Shown here: piece by piece, positions 1 through 11,833 of the stretch
Layout: the number at the start of each line of letters is the position of its first letter
How positions within the stretch are numbered: the stretch's first letter is position 1
Assembly (NCBI GenBank): GCA_019828595.1
Contig: JAHQRK010000005.1
Coordinates: 558,001-622,000, forward strand
Direction: 5' to 3'
Length of the DNA stretch: 64,000 bases
Origin: Aphanomyces cochlioides
Taxonomy: Eukaryota > Oomycota > Saprolegniomycetes > Saprolegniales > Verrucalvaceae
Program-made: the position numbers and the translations under genes
The notes under the pieces: generated by a model
Seen by the model: only the letters and a program-made list of their open reading frames with translations
What the model was told of the DNA's origin: nothing
Database searches by the model: none

Positions 1-510
1 AATAGCGTTTACAATGGCTCACGGTTTGGAGATTCGAGTTCTCCATGCTAAACTTTGATTTACGCATTCCAATTTTAGCCTAACGATACCCTACGCGGTG
101 CGGATGCTCTAAACATCCAAAATAGACTAATACACGAGGTATAGAGGACGTACGTTCGAAGTCGAAGGAATCGGAAAGACATTCGACGACTACTCAAGCG
201 TGTCGAAAAGTCACAACTGCGGTCACGTCTAAGATCCGACACAGCCGTCACAGGACTCACTGCTGCTGGGCTTTCTCTGACGTACGGGTAAGGTAAAAAA
301 CAGGTCATCGCCGGGTCAGGTCACGCCTCTAGGTCAAGTGATCTACACGTGATCTGGGCAGTCACAATACTCTCACCAAATTTTGGTCACATCTTCCAAA
401 GGAGCTTCCGCAAGAGACTGACGGTTCATCGACACTTCCCGCAGACATGTAGGAGACTTATAGTCCTTCCGACGGGGTCTGATCAGCTTCCTAGTCATGA
501 CACTCTAGAA
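1..510. other. Unassigned sequence at window start
   Basis: No coding region, RNA gene or clear repeat boundary could be supported here. The short open frames show no recognisable domain. The segment ends where a Helitron-like 5' terminus begins. Confidence 0.5.
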
Positions 511-2382
511 TCTACTACTTATATAAAAGGGAAAGAAAGTCTGTGTGTCTGTGCACACTCAAAATGTCCATCCGCTCTACCACCATCCACTGGACAAAAC
601 TGCCCTCCTTTTCCTGTTTTGGGGTTCTACACTCAAAAATTGTCTTTTTCAAGTATATCACTCTCCTCATCACACTTGATAATTGTATGTACTTATCGTA
701 ATAAAATAATGGGAGCTCTCGCGAGAGTACAGAAAAGTCTGTTGATTGGACAATACTGTGCATTTTTGGATGTTGGGGAGGGGTGACGAATTGAACGACA
801 AGAATTTTATGATTTTGGAGAAATATCATTGAGCTGTAACTCCGTCGTCATGTCAACCATCCTACATGATTAAACTGGTATATTTTTAGGGGTCTGGGGG
901 TTTGGGGACAATGAACAACGGATGACGCTTAACTCTACTCAGCAGTGTGATAAATTGAACACGAAAACAAACGTTGGGTTTTGCTGTAGTTAGGGCAGTG
1001 CGCTTAAGTTGGTTAGGTATAGTCGAATTCTACATTAGTTTTACATACACGCCACCATGCGTTTCATCCAAGGCCAGATAGTCTAGATTGCCGATTTAGT
1101 CCATGTCGTTCTACGCTTAATAAAATCATCGAATAAGCTCTGTATAGTCAGCAAAGTCAAAGCTATACACTTTAGCGAGAATTGCTAACTTATAATAATA
1201 AATCAATCGTGTCTAAGTCGAAAATCCTTACACTCGAAGCCGGGTAAAGGCACTGCATTAATACACTGTGCTGAGATACCATTTCTACTGCAGAATGCCA
1301 ACGAACTTTTTGCGTGATGTTCACGCTAGAACATATTTTGAAGTAGCATCAAACGAACACTGGGAACGATTATATGAACGCTACATTAAGCTTGGATGAA
1401 CTCCTGACTATTCTTTGTTCAACTTAGCAGTGTGCTTAAATAAATGAACGCGCAAAAGTCGTGTTTTAGGCTGTTGTCGTGGCAGTGCACTTTAGTTGGT
1501 GCTGCTTCAGGATTAGTAGAACTCTATATTAGGCCTAAGTACACGCTACCATTCGATTTAGTCACTGTAATTATACGCTTTACAGCATGATGAGTGAACG
1601 CTGAAGTCAGAGTTATACACTTCACGAAACCGGCGACTACTATGCCCCGTCAACGTCTTTGCACGCATCCGAGCGAAGCCGGGTCAAAGGCACGCCACCA
1701 TGCGTTTGATCCAAGGCCAGATATTCTAGATTGCCGATTTAGTCTATGCCATTCTACTCTTAATAGAATCATCGAATAAGCTCTGTAAAAGTCAGCGCTA
1801 TACATTTTAGTAGTGAGAGTTTCTAACTTTAATAAATTAATCGCATCTACATCGAAAGTCCTTGCATTCGCCCAAGACAAGCCTGGTAAAGGCACTGCAT
1901 TAAAGCACTGTGCGGGGATACCATTTATACTGCAGAATGCCCACGAACTACATGCGTGATGTTCACGCTAAGATAGATTTTGTAGTAGCATAAAACGAAA
2001 ACCGGGGAAGGTTATATTAATGCTTCATTGAGATTGGATCAGCTCCAGATTATTCTTTGTTCAACTTAGCAGTGTGCTTAAATAAATGAACGCGACTGAA
2101 AAAGTTGTGTTTTGAGGTAGTTAGTGTTGCTGTACGCTTAAGTTAGTGCGGCAGTACGCTTAAGTTAGTGCTGCTTCAGGATTAGTCGAACTCCATATTA
2201 GGCTGAAGTGCACGCTACCATGCGGTGGATGCTGATAAGACTTAGATAGACGATTTATTCCATATGTGTCTTCTCTTTGTAGCATCATGATTGAACGCTG
2301 AAGTCAGTGTTATAACCTCACGAATTCGGCGACAACTATGCCCTTTCCACGCACCCGAGCGAAGCCGGGTAAAAGGCACTAG
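511..2382 (+). mobile_element. Non-autonomous Helitron-like element 1
   Basis: The 5' end (TCTACTACTTATATAAAAGG) begins with TC and is repeated over about 220 bp, with a few substitutions, at position 2664. The 3' end has the short GC hairpin ACCCGAGCGAAGCCGGGT followed by AAAAGGCACTAGT, so it finishes in CTAG at 2379-2382. TC...CTRR ends with a subterminal hairpin are the family hallmark. No Rep or helicase coding is visible inside. Most of the interior is a tandem duplication, listed separately. The exact 5' boundary is inferred from the shared repeat. Confidence 0.65.
1049..2380 (+). repeat. Tandem duplication ending in Helitron 3' hairpins
   Basis: Two imperfect copies, about 644 bp (1049-1692) and about 690 bp (1693-2380), run head to tail. 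Both start CGCCACCATGCG and both end in the hairpin plus AAAGGCAC. A partial third copy is visible at about 950-1048. Copy 2 carries a small extra duplication of GCAGTACGCTTAAGTTAGT near 2150. No coding is visible. Confidence 0.75.
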
Positions 2383-2663
2383 TCTATATCTATCTATATA
2401 ATCTATATATCTATTGTTATTTACACTCTAAATTGTGACCGGGGTGAAAAATGTATCTATTTTTCCAAATCTATTTGAAATCGATAGCCAATCAGAATCG
2501 AGTATTTGCCTTCTTGACAAAAACACACGCAAAACACACATTCAAAACTTTACTTTAGTGAATGTACTTTCATATTACACTTGAACTCACTATACCTGAA
2601 TAGTATTTGAGAATATTTCAATTTTTAGTCAAAAATACAAATTTCAGTGAAACAGACAATATA

Positions 2664-5187
2664 TCTACTACTTATATAAAAGGGAAAGAAAATCTGTGTG
2701 TCTGTGCACACTCAAAATGTCCGTCCGCTCTACCACCATCCACTGGACAAAATAACCCTCCTTTTCCTGTTTTCACCTTTCTACACTCAATATTTGCCCT
2801 TTTCAAGTATACCACTCTCCTCACTACACTTGATAATTGTATGTACTCATCGTAATAAAATAATTAAATAAAATGAGAGCTCTCGCGAGAGTCTCGAAAA
2901 GTCTGTTGATTGGACAATAAAGTGAATTTCATGAGCACAAGCCCCAAACCCACAACTGTTGGACTTCCAGGAGAGATGACATGCATGAACGACATAAATT
3001 TTACAACAAATGATGTAATGTCAGCTAAAACTGTATGGTCGTCATGTCAACCCTCTCTCTCCACTTGAAAACAGAGCGACAATCTCATTCAGAGGAGAAC
3101 CATGTGTCAAAGTGAATCATTAAGAGGTCAGAGTGATTCATGACATGACAGAGAGAATCGAAACGAGTCTCTTTGCCACTTGCTCTGACTGCAACTTGGG
3201 ACTTTTGCCATCGACTGCACCCATCATGTCAGCTGCCGTCACGTACAGCGACGAGGGGTCAAATGATTTTAAAATTTCACACCAATATATATTTTGACAC
3301 AATGCAACCAAATCCACCTTAAAAGCCCTTTTTGTGCAATAAATGCCGGTGACATATTATGATCATATTAGTTGGTGTCAAATTCGTACAATTGACATGA
3401 GCTCCGTTGGCTCAGTTTCGAATTTGCGTCGTCGAGGTGAGTCGTAGCCCAGAATTAAGTTGTTGATGAATTGTGTTTTGTATGTTTTCAACGTCGAGTC
3501 TTCGGACAGCGCACCTCAGGAGGTCGAAAGGGAATCCTTAGACTTTATCCTGTAAATACGATATCACCTGTCTTCGCTGGTCGATTGTGGGTGGTTTTCG
3601 TCTGTGCGTGAAAGCTCTGATATTTTTCGGAGAAAGGGGATGTCTAGGGTTTTTCAAGTTTTTAGCAAAAACGAACCCTAGGGGAAAACATCCCTAATTA
3701 TCTGGCAGAGTCTTTCGTACTATTCAACTTCTTGCGATGTTCTTCTGGAAAATATCCTAGCATTTCTCCGGTAGTATGCAAAAGTCTATACGTACTGTGG
3801 GTCATACATACTGAGGATGACTATGGACCCTCTCCCAGGTAAGTTTGAGAGGGTCGTCGGTCACGCACCAGACAAGTGTACTACACCGGACGATATGTAT
3901 AACTATCTGGCATGGTGCGAACGAAATGTTCCCTTCGTCATGATCCACTCACTGGGCTTCCCACAACAAGGACTGTAACGCGCAAAGAGCGTTACGCTTA
4001 TCGCTTAACGGTTCGAGGGGGTCAAACAAACCCTTTGCATTACTATCGAGATTAATTCAACCAGTTCCTCGCGGATATGTATACGAAAGTCCAAACCCAG
4101 CGTTATATTACATACGGTACAATCAATCAACCATCCGGGCTGAAGAATACGGTCAATTACGAGACGCTGTTCGTGGGGAAGGATTAGATCCCAATCAAGT
4201 TGGTACAATAGTTATTTTTCCGTCGTCATTCATTGAAAGCCCACGACAAATGCAGCAGGATGCCCAAGATGGAATGGCATACGTTCGCAAGTTTGGAAGA
4301 CCATGCCTTTTCTTAACATTTACGTGTAATCCTAAATGGAGTGAGGTCACTGAACACATTGATTGTCTAAACGCATTCGATCGCAACGATTTGATTGCAA
4401 GGGTGTTTGAATTAAAGCTCAAAAACATCATGAAGGTCACGAGTGTTCTCTTTGGTCCACCCCAAGCCTATTTAGTAAGTGTCGAGTGGCAAAACCAAGG
4501 ACTGCCTTACGCTGTCCATCCATCCAATCAACACTGTTTCTTTTTGCGTCTCTTACTACACAACATTATGTGTCCAACTTCATTTGTTTCTCTTCGAACT
4601 GTGGATGGAATTGCTTGACCATCGTATAAAGCTGTATCTGAACAGTTGGGATTACTCCAACACGACAGACATCTATACAACCTTATGGACGAAGCTTAGT
4701 TGGGTTCTCTAAACTGTGAAGGTCAATGCCTCATTTGACTGTCATGCCACTATGTTTCCCATATTCGTTCAGAGTAGCTTACTAAGATAGACGCTAAGGA
4801 AAATGAAATGCACAGCTGATGAAGCCAATCTCATCGATTAATGTTCTACTTCTCCGAAGTATACTCTATGGGGCACTCCATTTGAAAACTCTTTTGGTAG
4901 AAGAAAACTGCCATAGACTTTACTTCATTTCCTTCATTTGAAAACACTTAAGGTAGAGGCAAAAACTGCATTAGGTTTAAATACATATAAGTGTTCAGAC
5001 AATGTATTAACAAGCTTCGATAATCAATTCAGTAAGTCTACTTAAAGCTAAATTACTTCAGGGATGATTATGTAGTATATTGAAGTTAGTATTAGAGACG
5101 CGTGGATCGTTGAAGCATTCCTGGAAAATTACACCCCGTCAACTCTCCTTGCCCCCCACCCGAGCGAAGCCGGGTCAAAGGCACTAA
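2664..5187 (+). mobile_element. Helitron-like element 2 with Rep/helicase relic
   Basis: It opens with the same 5' terminus as the element at 511 and ends near 5161-5187 with CGAGCGAAGCCGGGTCAAAGGCACTAA, that is, the hairpin followed by CTAA (CTRR). A degraded Rep/helicase coding remnant lies at 3944-4706. At about 2.5 kb it is far shorter than autonomous Helitrons, so it is an internally deleted copy. A further Helitron-like start follows directly. Confidence 0.65.
3944..4706 (+). pseudogene. Helitron Rep/helicase remnant
   Basis: An open frame from 3944 to 4619 gives a Helitron_like_N-type segment. It includes PNPALYYIRYNQST, then GTIVIFPSSFIESPRQM, then GRPCLFLTFTCNPKWSE and VEWQNQGLP, the conserved approach to the Rep HUH motif. 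The His residues expected just after GLP are lost (GLPYAVHP). After a frame change, AVSEQLGLLQHDRHLYNLMDEA resembles the start of the PIF1-type helicase region, followed at once by a TAG. Rep and helicase are therefore fused by a large internal deletion, and the copy cannot encode a working transposase. Confidence 0.8.
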
Positions 5188-5915
5188 TAATTAATTAAAG
5201 GTGAAAGTCTGTTTGTGTGTCTGTGCACTTTTCGGTGTCCGTCCGGTAGCGCCAAATACATTGGACAAAACAAGCTCTTTTTTTCGATCTTCAAATTTTC
5301 AATGGACAAAATGTCGACTTTCAACCAACCAGTAGCATTCCAGCAGATCAATTTTGGGATGGTCGTCAGATTACAATTGTTATAACAGGAGGGGTGATGT
5401 TGTCACGACGAAATACTTTACAGGTCAGGTTTAATCAATACTAATTTCGATTGATCGTCGTGTAAACCATCCCAAGCCAAGGAGGGGTGAGTGTATACTC
5501 TCCTAAGGTTTGGCAAATGATGGGAGGAATTTTGAAGGAGTGTGGGCAAACATCACATGAAAAGAGTATGTTAGGCTTAGCTCGAAGTGTCTATAGACTC
5601 GCCGGGAAAAGCTTGGAGAGATTGCTGTTGCTTTGTCCATATTCAGCGTAGATAGAAATCCATTTATATCCTCTAAAAATCCTGGGGAATATAGAAAGCT
5701 CTCGCAATACTATCTGTGATATCTCAGAAAGCGTATTCTGTGCCGTCTCAAAACCTCGGCGAAGGCTAGGTACGGATTAAGAAGAGGCAACAGAGACTCC
5801 CCAGCGGGACTCAGCTATGATTACAAACCGTAAGCTAGAAGAATAAATTCTAGCATTTCTTTCACCTACCAACAAACACTTCAAACCCCGGGCGAAGCCG
5901 GGTAGCAGCGCACTG
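5188..5915 (+). mobile_element. Helitron-like fragment 3
   Basis: It starts right after the previous 3' end with AATTAAAGGTGAAAGTCTG and TGTGTGTCTGTGCAC, a diverged version of the Helitron 5' region. It ends near CGGGCGAAGCCGGGTAGC at 5889-5906, where the terminal CTRR is not preserved. No coding is visible. The back-to-back position fits Helitrons inserting next to each other or end-bypass copying. Confidence 0.5.
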
Positions 5916-5957
5916 TACCGTCAACAAAGCGGCAGTCCACAGTGACGACATCTCACA

Positions 5958-8058
5958 ATGCAGTTTGCAACATTGATTGCACACTGTGTTGCATTATCCG
6001 GAGCGTTTTGCAATCGAGTCATTCATCACTGGTTGCAAATGAGCCACAGTACGTTCGTACAGCTAGCCAATACGCGAGCTCACTTCATCACTCGCGCACA
6101 CATGGGAGACCACCGATACCGATCAATCCTCGTACGATTCATGTCTATGAAGGAAGACACAACTTACACGTCCGACAAAGAATTCACAACGGAGATGCTG
6201 CTGAGTGTTACGCCAGCTGACGTATGTCGATGGTTAAACCGAACGAGCGTATGGAGAAGACACACCACCAGTAAACGCAAAGCCTACGCACGCACGCTCA
6301 ACGACACTAGAATTTGACAAAAAAGCGATCTCATCATTCATGCCACGTCGTGCTCTCCAGTGGGATCCTATCTCCAAGCATGGCAACCCCACTCGTGCCG
6401 AAGAGGTGAATAAAATTATCAAAGGGGTGAAAAAGAGCGAAGTTCGCCGTGAAGGCGTAATGAGCAATGCACGGCGCCCCATCGAGTATCCAGAATTTCT
6501 CAATCTGCTATCTATCGTTGCTTCGAGTCCAAAATCAACAAGCCACTTTGTATGCAGTGTTCTTACATTGCAATGACATTTAATTGCACGATTCGACGAC
6601 ATGATGAAGCTGCGCTTCGTGGACTTTTCGTCAAATATGCATCATTCGTCGACGCTCATATGTCAAATTAGATGGTCCAAGAATATACTCGAGGAGTGAG
6701 ATGCACCCGAGCAAGTTGTATTTGGGAGCAGCGATCCACAAATGTGCCCACTTCTCATGTTGGCTGTATATATTGAATGTACACCAGCGGTGGCAAACTC
6801 TGAGTTTGTCTATGGCAATCCTAAAGATGGCGACCGTGTTGTCCGAAGAGCTTTGCAACTTGCAATGGAGAATGTCTCATTCAGCAAGATTAAATCAGGA
6901 AACATGGGCACGCATAGCTTGCGAAAGGGCGCTGCGACGTTCGGAAGTCGGAGTGGTCTAAATAAGGACTATGTAAATCGTCGAGGTAGATGGCGCACTC
7001 GGAAGGCTATGGTTGACACATACATTGACAATACACAGCCCTATCCAGATGCATGTGCTGCTGTAGTACTTGCTGGCCCAAATGGTCCATGTCGCTATGT
7101 TCTCAAACATGGTTTATCATTGCTCACTCGAGAGATCATTGTGAACGAAGTGGCTCCAACCTCCAATCGAGTTTTTGGCGAGGCCGTGGCTGAGACGTTG
7201 GGCTGTGTATTACTTTGGGCGGCGCTTGAATCAAAGGAAATCTATAGCTCTGCCTTACTCCCCACTGCGCTACAAGAACGGACGATTCAAGCATATGTTC
7301 ACGCAGGAGGCAATCGTGAAGTCAATCCAATAGTGCGGGAACAGTTTCACGTGGTCGGCGACGACTCAGTGATGTATCTTATCACGCTCAGTGAGATCCC
7401 CATCGACAGCCATGCCAACGTAAACAAAGCTGGAGCCTCTACTACGTCGACAAGTCAACATGATCGACGACAGTTTGCTGCGCTCCACTCAGAAATCTTT
7501 TCGCTTAAGCGCTACATGACCGATATATTGAATGAGGTCCAACGAGCGAGACACGACACTCAGAGAGACCTCGATAGATTCTCCGCCATCCTACACCGTC
7601 ATACAATGCGTCCCGTGGCTACTGTATCGATGCGACTAAGCCAAGATGATGAACAATGCGAAACGACGAGTACGGCAAGAAAAGCGAGCGCTCCAGTCCA
7701 GCTCTCAAAAAGACCAAAAGATTTGTTTGACTTGTGGCACGAGTATGAATTTGGCTGTGGTGGACGGAAACCAGCAAAGAACTTCACAGCTGCGGAGCGA
7801 GGAGCCAACAAGTTCGCTTTCTCAAGGCAAAAAGTGTTTTGGGACACTGTGGCTGGCCTTGTGCGGGCTGGATACACGAGTGATGTCGCCATTGACAAAG
7901 TCTACAATGCTTATGGACGCCAGTTGTCAGTATCAAGCATACTCGTCAGACTTCGAGCGGACCGCCACTTTACGACTTTGATTCATCAGGGCAGGTTGTC
8001 AAATAATGAATATTTTCTTCCAATCAAAACAAGGTTGTACACTGGGTTGCACAAATGA
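5958..8058 (+). pseudogene. Crypton tyrosine recombinase (disrupted)
   Basis: A Crypton-type transposase acts as a tyrosine recombinase. The 5' part (5958-6317) contains the typical VTPADVCRWLN segment. A frameshift near 6310 leads into RRALQWDPISKHGNPTRAEE. From there to 8058 the frame is continuous except for two TGA codons, at 6574-6576 (before HLIARFDDMMKL) and near 6697. The catalytic set is visible: Arg in LIARFDDM, then THSLRKG (HxxR), RGRWR and VDTY, the last three at residues 58/61, 84 and 94 counted from the Met at 6742. The C-terminal 300 residues hold a DNA-binding-like tail. With one frameshift and two stops the copy should be inactive. Autonomous Cryptons are known from oomycetes. 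Confidence 0.85.
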
Positions 8059-9155
8059 CAGTTACGAAGACTGTATCAGCAGCTCAATGCTGCAAATGAG
8101 AAGCACGCAAGCAACAAGGGGTACAGAAATGGTGGCGTAAATAAAGTCAGTTTTGATTTGTCGTCGAAAGAGAAGGGTTTTCCCTTGAGCTATTGCTCTC
8201 TAAAATACAGGTAAAACATACGCTTAAACTCACAACGCGCGTCAAGCCATGTACGCTGGATTGGAAACCACATGCCTCAAAAAAGGTAAAGCTACTGAGT
8301 GCTTTTGCATCTCAAATCACTCAATGATGGTGAACTTAAACACGTCTACATACATCATCCAGACGATAATTATAAACGTCGTTCGCTCTGTTTGATATGT
8401 CTTGCGATTCATCTCGGGTCAACGACGCTAAAGGTCCATTAAAAGCAAACAAACATATCAATCATCTACTTAGGTTACTTTGTCAAGTTTAGCCAAACAA
8501 TAAAGTCTGCAATGTAGCCTCGAGGCAACAGTCAAGTAGGACCAAGCTTGTCGAGGACACATAGTTTTGAAGGCAGATTAAGTCTTACCCGGGAGTTCTT
8601 GTGATGCAAAACTCTAAGATCTCTCTTCTCACGAAGAAGAATTTCATCTCTTCTTGAGAAATTCTCAAGTAAACAGACACCCTTAATGTGCTCTAGGGGG
8701 AGCTATACAAATGTACGCTTCATAACGTGAAAGACTGGGACTCGAGTAGATTAATTTACTTTTCGTCCAGACTACCTTGATAGCCTATTTGAGAGTAAGA
8801 ATGAAGTACAATAAGAGATGTGCCTAAAGGCGTCTCATCTTGAGGATGACTACGATATACAAATCAAAATGCGAGTCTAATGCACGGTGCTTGCGATAAT
8901 CGAACTATGGACATCGCCGATTTTATGTTCGACCACGTCTTTGAGAGTTCTGAACGATTATCAACTACAAGATTAAATTATGGGACCACCACTATACAGT
9001 AGTGCGATTTTCTCACCCTAACCCGTGACCACATCAATAACACGTGGAAAATGTGTGACCCCGACGTGACCTGAGTGTGACCGCCAAAAAAACTCTCTTG
9101 ACCACACATATGACCTGACCACAAATTGACCTGTAATGGATTCTTCCGACGTACG
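8059..9155. other. Intergenic, no gene seen
   Basis: No open frame with a recognisable domain. Near 9020-9130 the motif GTGACC/TGACCAC recurs several times just before the ABCC fragment begins. Confidence 0.5.
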
Positions 9156-9159
9156 CACC

Positions 9160-10033
9160 GCAGCTTTCATTCTACCGCTCTAAGCTGACTGCCTTTGCTA
9201 ACACGGAGGAAAACACCGTGACAGCTGTGGAATGCCTGGGCCATTTCGACTCGCTCGACAATGAAGACGACACTCCAGGTGCGGTTGAACCTCCATCGGA
9301 GTGGCCACAAAAGGGCACGATTGAATTCAAGAATTATTCCATGCGCTACCGCGAACATTTGTACTTGGTGCTGAAAAATGTCAGTTTGACCGTCACGAGT
9401 GGTCATAAAGTCGGCATTTGCGGCCGCACAGGGTCTGGCAAGAGTTCTCTCATGGCAGCCCTCTTTCGCATGGCTTCTTCTGCTTCTGGTTGTATCACAA
9501 TCGACGGCATTAACATCGCATCCATGACCGTGACGACATTGCGCTCTCGTTTGACGATTATTCCCCAAGACCCAGTTCTCTTCAGTGGCTCGCTCCGATT
9601 TAATCTCGATCCTTCCAACACTTGCTCGGATGATCAGCTCTGGACAGCACTCAAGCAAGTCCACTTGGCTGACTTTGTCGGCTCGCTCTAGTTTGAAGTG
9701 TCTGAAGCGGGGGGTAAAGTCTCGGTCGGTCAACGACAATTGCTCTGCATTGCACGAGCATTGTTGCGCAAGTCCAAGGTGGTCGTGTTGGATGAAGCGA
9801 CGGCCAACATTGATTTGGAGACGAATCGATTGATTCAGCAGATGATCAAGGAAGGTTTCCACGGCGTGACGCGATTGATCATCGCGCATCGTTTGGAAAC
9901 TATCTTGGACTCGGATCGCATTTTGGTACTTGATGCTGGTCAAGTGAAGGAACTTGATGCACCCGCAACTTTGCTGGCAAACAGCGAAAGTGCCTTTGCC
10001 CAGCTAGTTCGACGGGCCAATATCCAAGTTTAA
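9160..10033 (+). pseudogene. ABCC transporter C-terminal fragment (NBD2 only)
   Basis: Only the second nucleotide-binding domain of an ABCC/MRP exporter is present. It is closely related to the two full ABCC genes at 15.3-25.4 kb. Walker A (GRTGSGKSS), signature (VSVGQRQ), Walker B ([12 protein letters not shown]) and switch region (IIAHRLETI) are all intact in one frame. Codon 9689-9691 is TAG where the complete paralogues have a Glu codon (GAA). There is no intron where they have one, inside LDG|VDIS, so the copy may be processed or have lost it. The transmembrane domains and first NBD are absent: homology begins abruptly near 9160. It is probably a 5'-truncated duplicate fixed by one nonsense change. 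Confidence 0.9.
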
Positions 10034-11190
10034 TTCGTAATCAATTTGTTTGTTGTTGTTTCCATATTTCCATCCATGTCACTTCGACATTGTAGGCAAG
10101 TGTCCTCCACTCATAGTGTGGAGATCGTCTTGCTAACGCACACATGACAAGCGAAGAAGCTTGAGCTCTTGAGGTGTCAATGAATCCAAAGAAAGTATCG
10201 ACACCATCATTGTATTTACCCCAACAATATGAAAAGAGAGAAAGAATATTGACTTGTCATCGGAAATCGTATCTCGGTGGAGATATTCCATCTTTTTAAC
10301 CAATGATTTCGTTCTATCTACTTTACCTTGTGTCAATTGGATAATAGTGACCGCGCTGGTGCTTTCGTCGAACGATGACCATTTGATCGTGAGCCGATAG
10401 AACTAAGGTCAACACAATAGAGGCTACAATGCTATCGCGTGGTTCACACGTTCCATGCCATGTGACAAAATCACCACTTCGTCGATTTTCGTTCCCCATG
10501 TTATGGTATCACGTTCTGCATGTATACTCTTGAAGCATATGTTCATACCACGAGCTCAATTCCATGTTAAAAAGTTAATTATCTTATCCTAAGACTTATA
10601 TATCTAGAGACATTGTTTCGTCTTTCTCGATGGATCATATCCGCATTTCCCTCACATGCTTTTTATCATCGTAGTGTAGCTGGTGTGGAAATTTCGGGAC
10701 TTCTGTGGCTCCTAGAATCACTTAATAAATCATCGTCGCTCTACAAGTTTCACGCCTGGGTCAATAATTCATGAACGTTGAGTGATTATATAAAAAATTG
10801 GAGCACTTTTCCACACGTGCTTCCTCCCAAGAATTTAGATATAAATGCTTCTCCTTGTAGTTACTCTCTAAGTAGTAGATTGACTCTGCAATGAGCCTTA
10901 TGCCCTCTTTGGAGTCAATCTTGTCAGCTCACTCATATTCCTATTTCTTCATGCTTTGATTGGCTCTGTCCATCGTATCTTGACCGAAATACGATTTGCC
11001 ATGTATTTTGTGAAAATTGAAAAATAAAATTATGACATTCAAAAATCAATATAATTAAAATCGAATGCATAAATATAATTTTTGGGAAAATGGAATTTGT
11101 ATTTCGAAAAAGATATGATGACCTAATTTTACCCAATACAAAGATATGAATTACGGTTTTTGAATTGTACTTACGTTGGAAGAGACCCGA
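10034..11190. other. Intergenic, no gene seen
   Basis: AT-rich spacer between the ABCC fragment and a MITE-like element. Short frames show no domains. Confidence 0.5.
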
Positions 11191-11191
11191 A

Positions 11192-11776
11192 TTTTGTCAC
11201 ACAGAATTTGCTGAACGCCACACAAAAATAGATTAAAAACACAGAAAACATATGTTTTCCTAACTCCCTTGATGGTAGTCTTGGGAAATTTTCCCATGAC
11301 ATAACCAGGCACTACTATAGATCATCATATTACGAATACTACGACTATACAATACAATATTAGTGTGCTCTTCGCGCACTTAACGTATCATCCCATACAC
11401 TCTTTGTCCAGAATTTCGTTTGTAATGCCTGACCCTCACCCCCCGAGTAGACCCCGTTAGGTCCGCTTTCTTCGCCATTACAGTATTTACATGTTGCCTT
11501 GTAATACTGTACAACATTAGTAGCCCTAGTGCTGTACTAGGATAGTTCCCAATCCCGTTTTTCTTGTTCTTGCGCCTTTCAGTTTTCTTTGTGTGGCGTT
11601 CAGCAATTTCGATGTGTTGTTCACAAATAGTTGTGTGGCATTCAGACGCCATAATGTGTTATTTACTTGTTGCCTTGTGTGTTGTTAATTTGAAATTGTG
11701 TACGCGTCAGATAATCCAATGTGTTTTTACATATTAATGTATTTTTGTGTGGCGTTATGCAAATTCTGTGTGACAA
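11192..11776. mobile_element. MITE-like element with ~37-bp inverted ends
   Basis: The left end, 11192-11230 (TTGTCACACAGAATTTGC, then a 2-base difference, then GAACGCCACACAAAAATA), matches the reverse complement of 11740-11776. Related CACACAA/GTGTGGCGTTCAGC motifs recur inside at about 11560-11650. No transposase is encoded, so it is non-autonomous. It sits in the spacer between the ABCC fragment and the CRN gene, which explains why that spacer is longer than in the second ABCC-CRN pair. Confidence 0.6.
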
Positions 11777-11833
11777 TTTTTGGTCCTCACGTTGGAACTC
11801 AATCTAAGTACTGCGTAGTACATACGTTGACTT

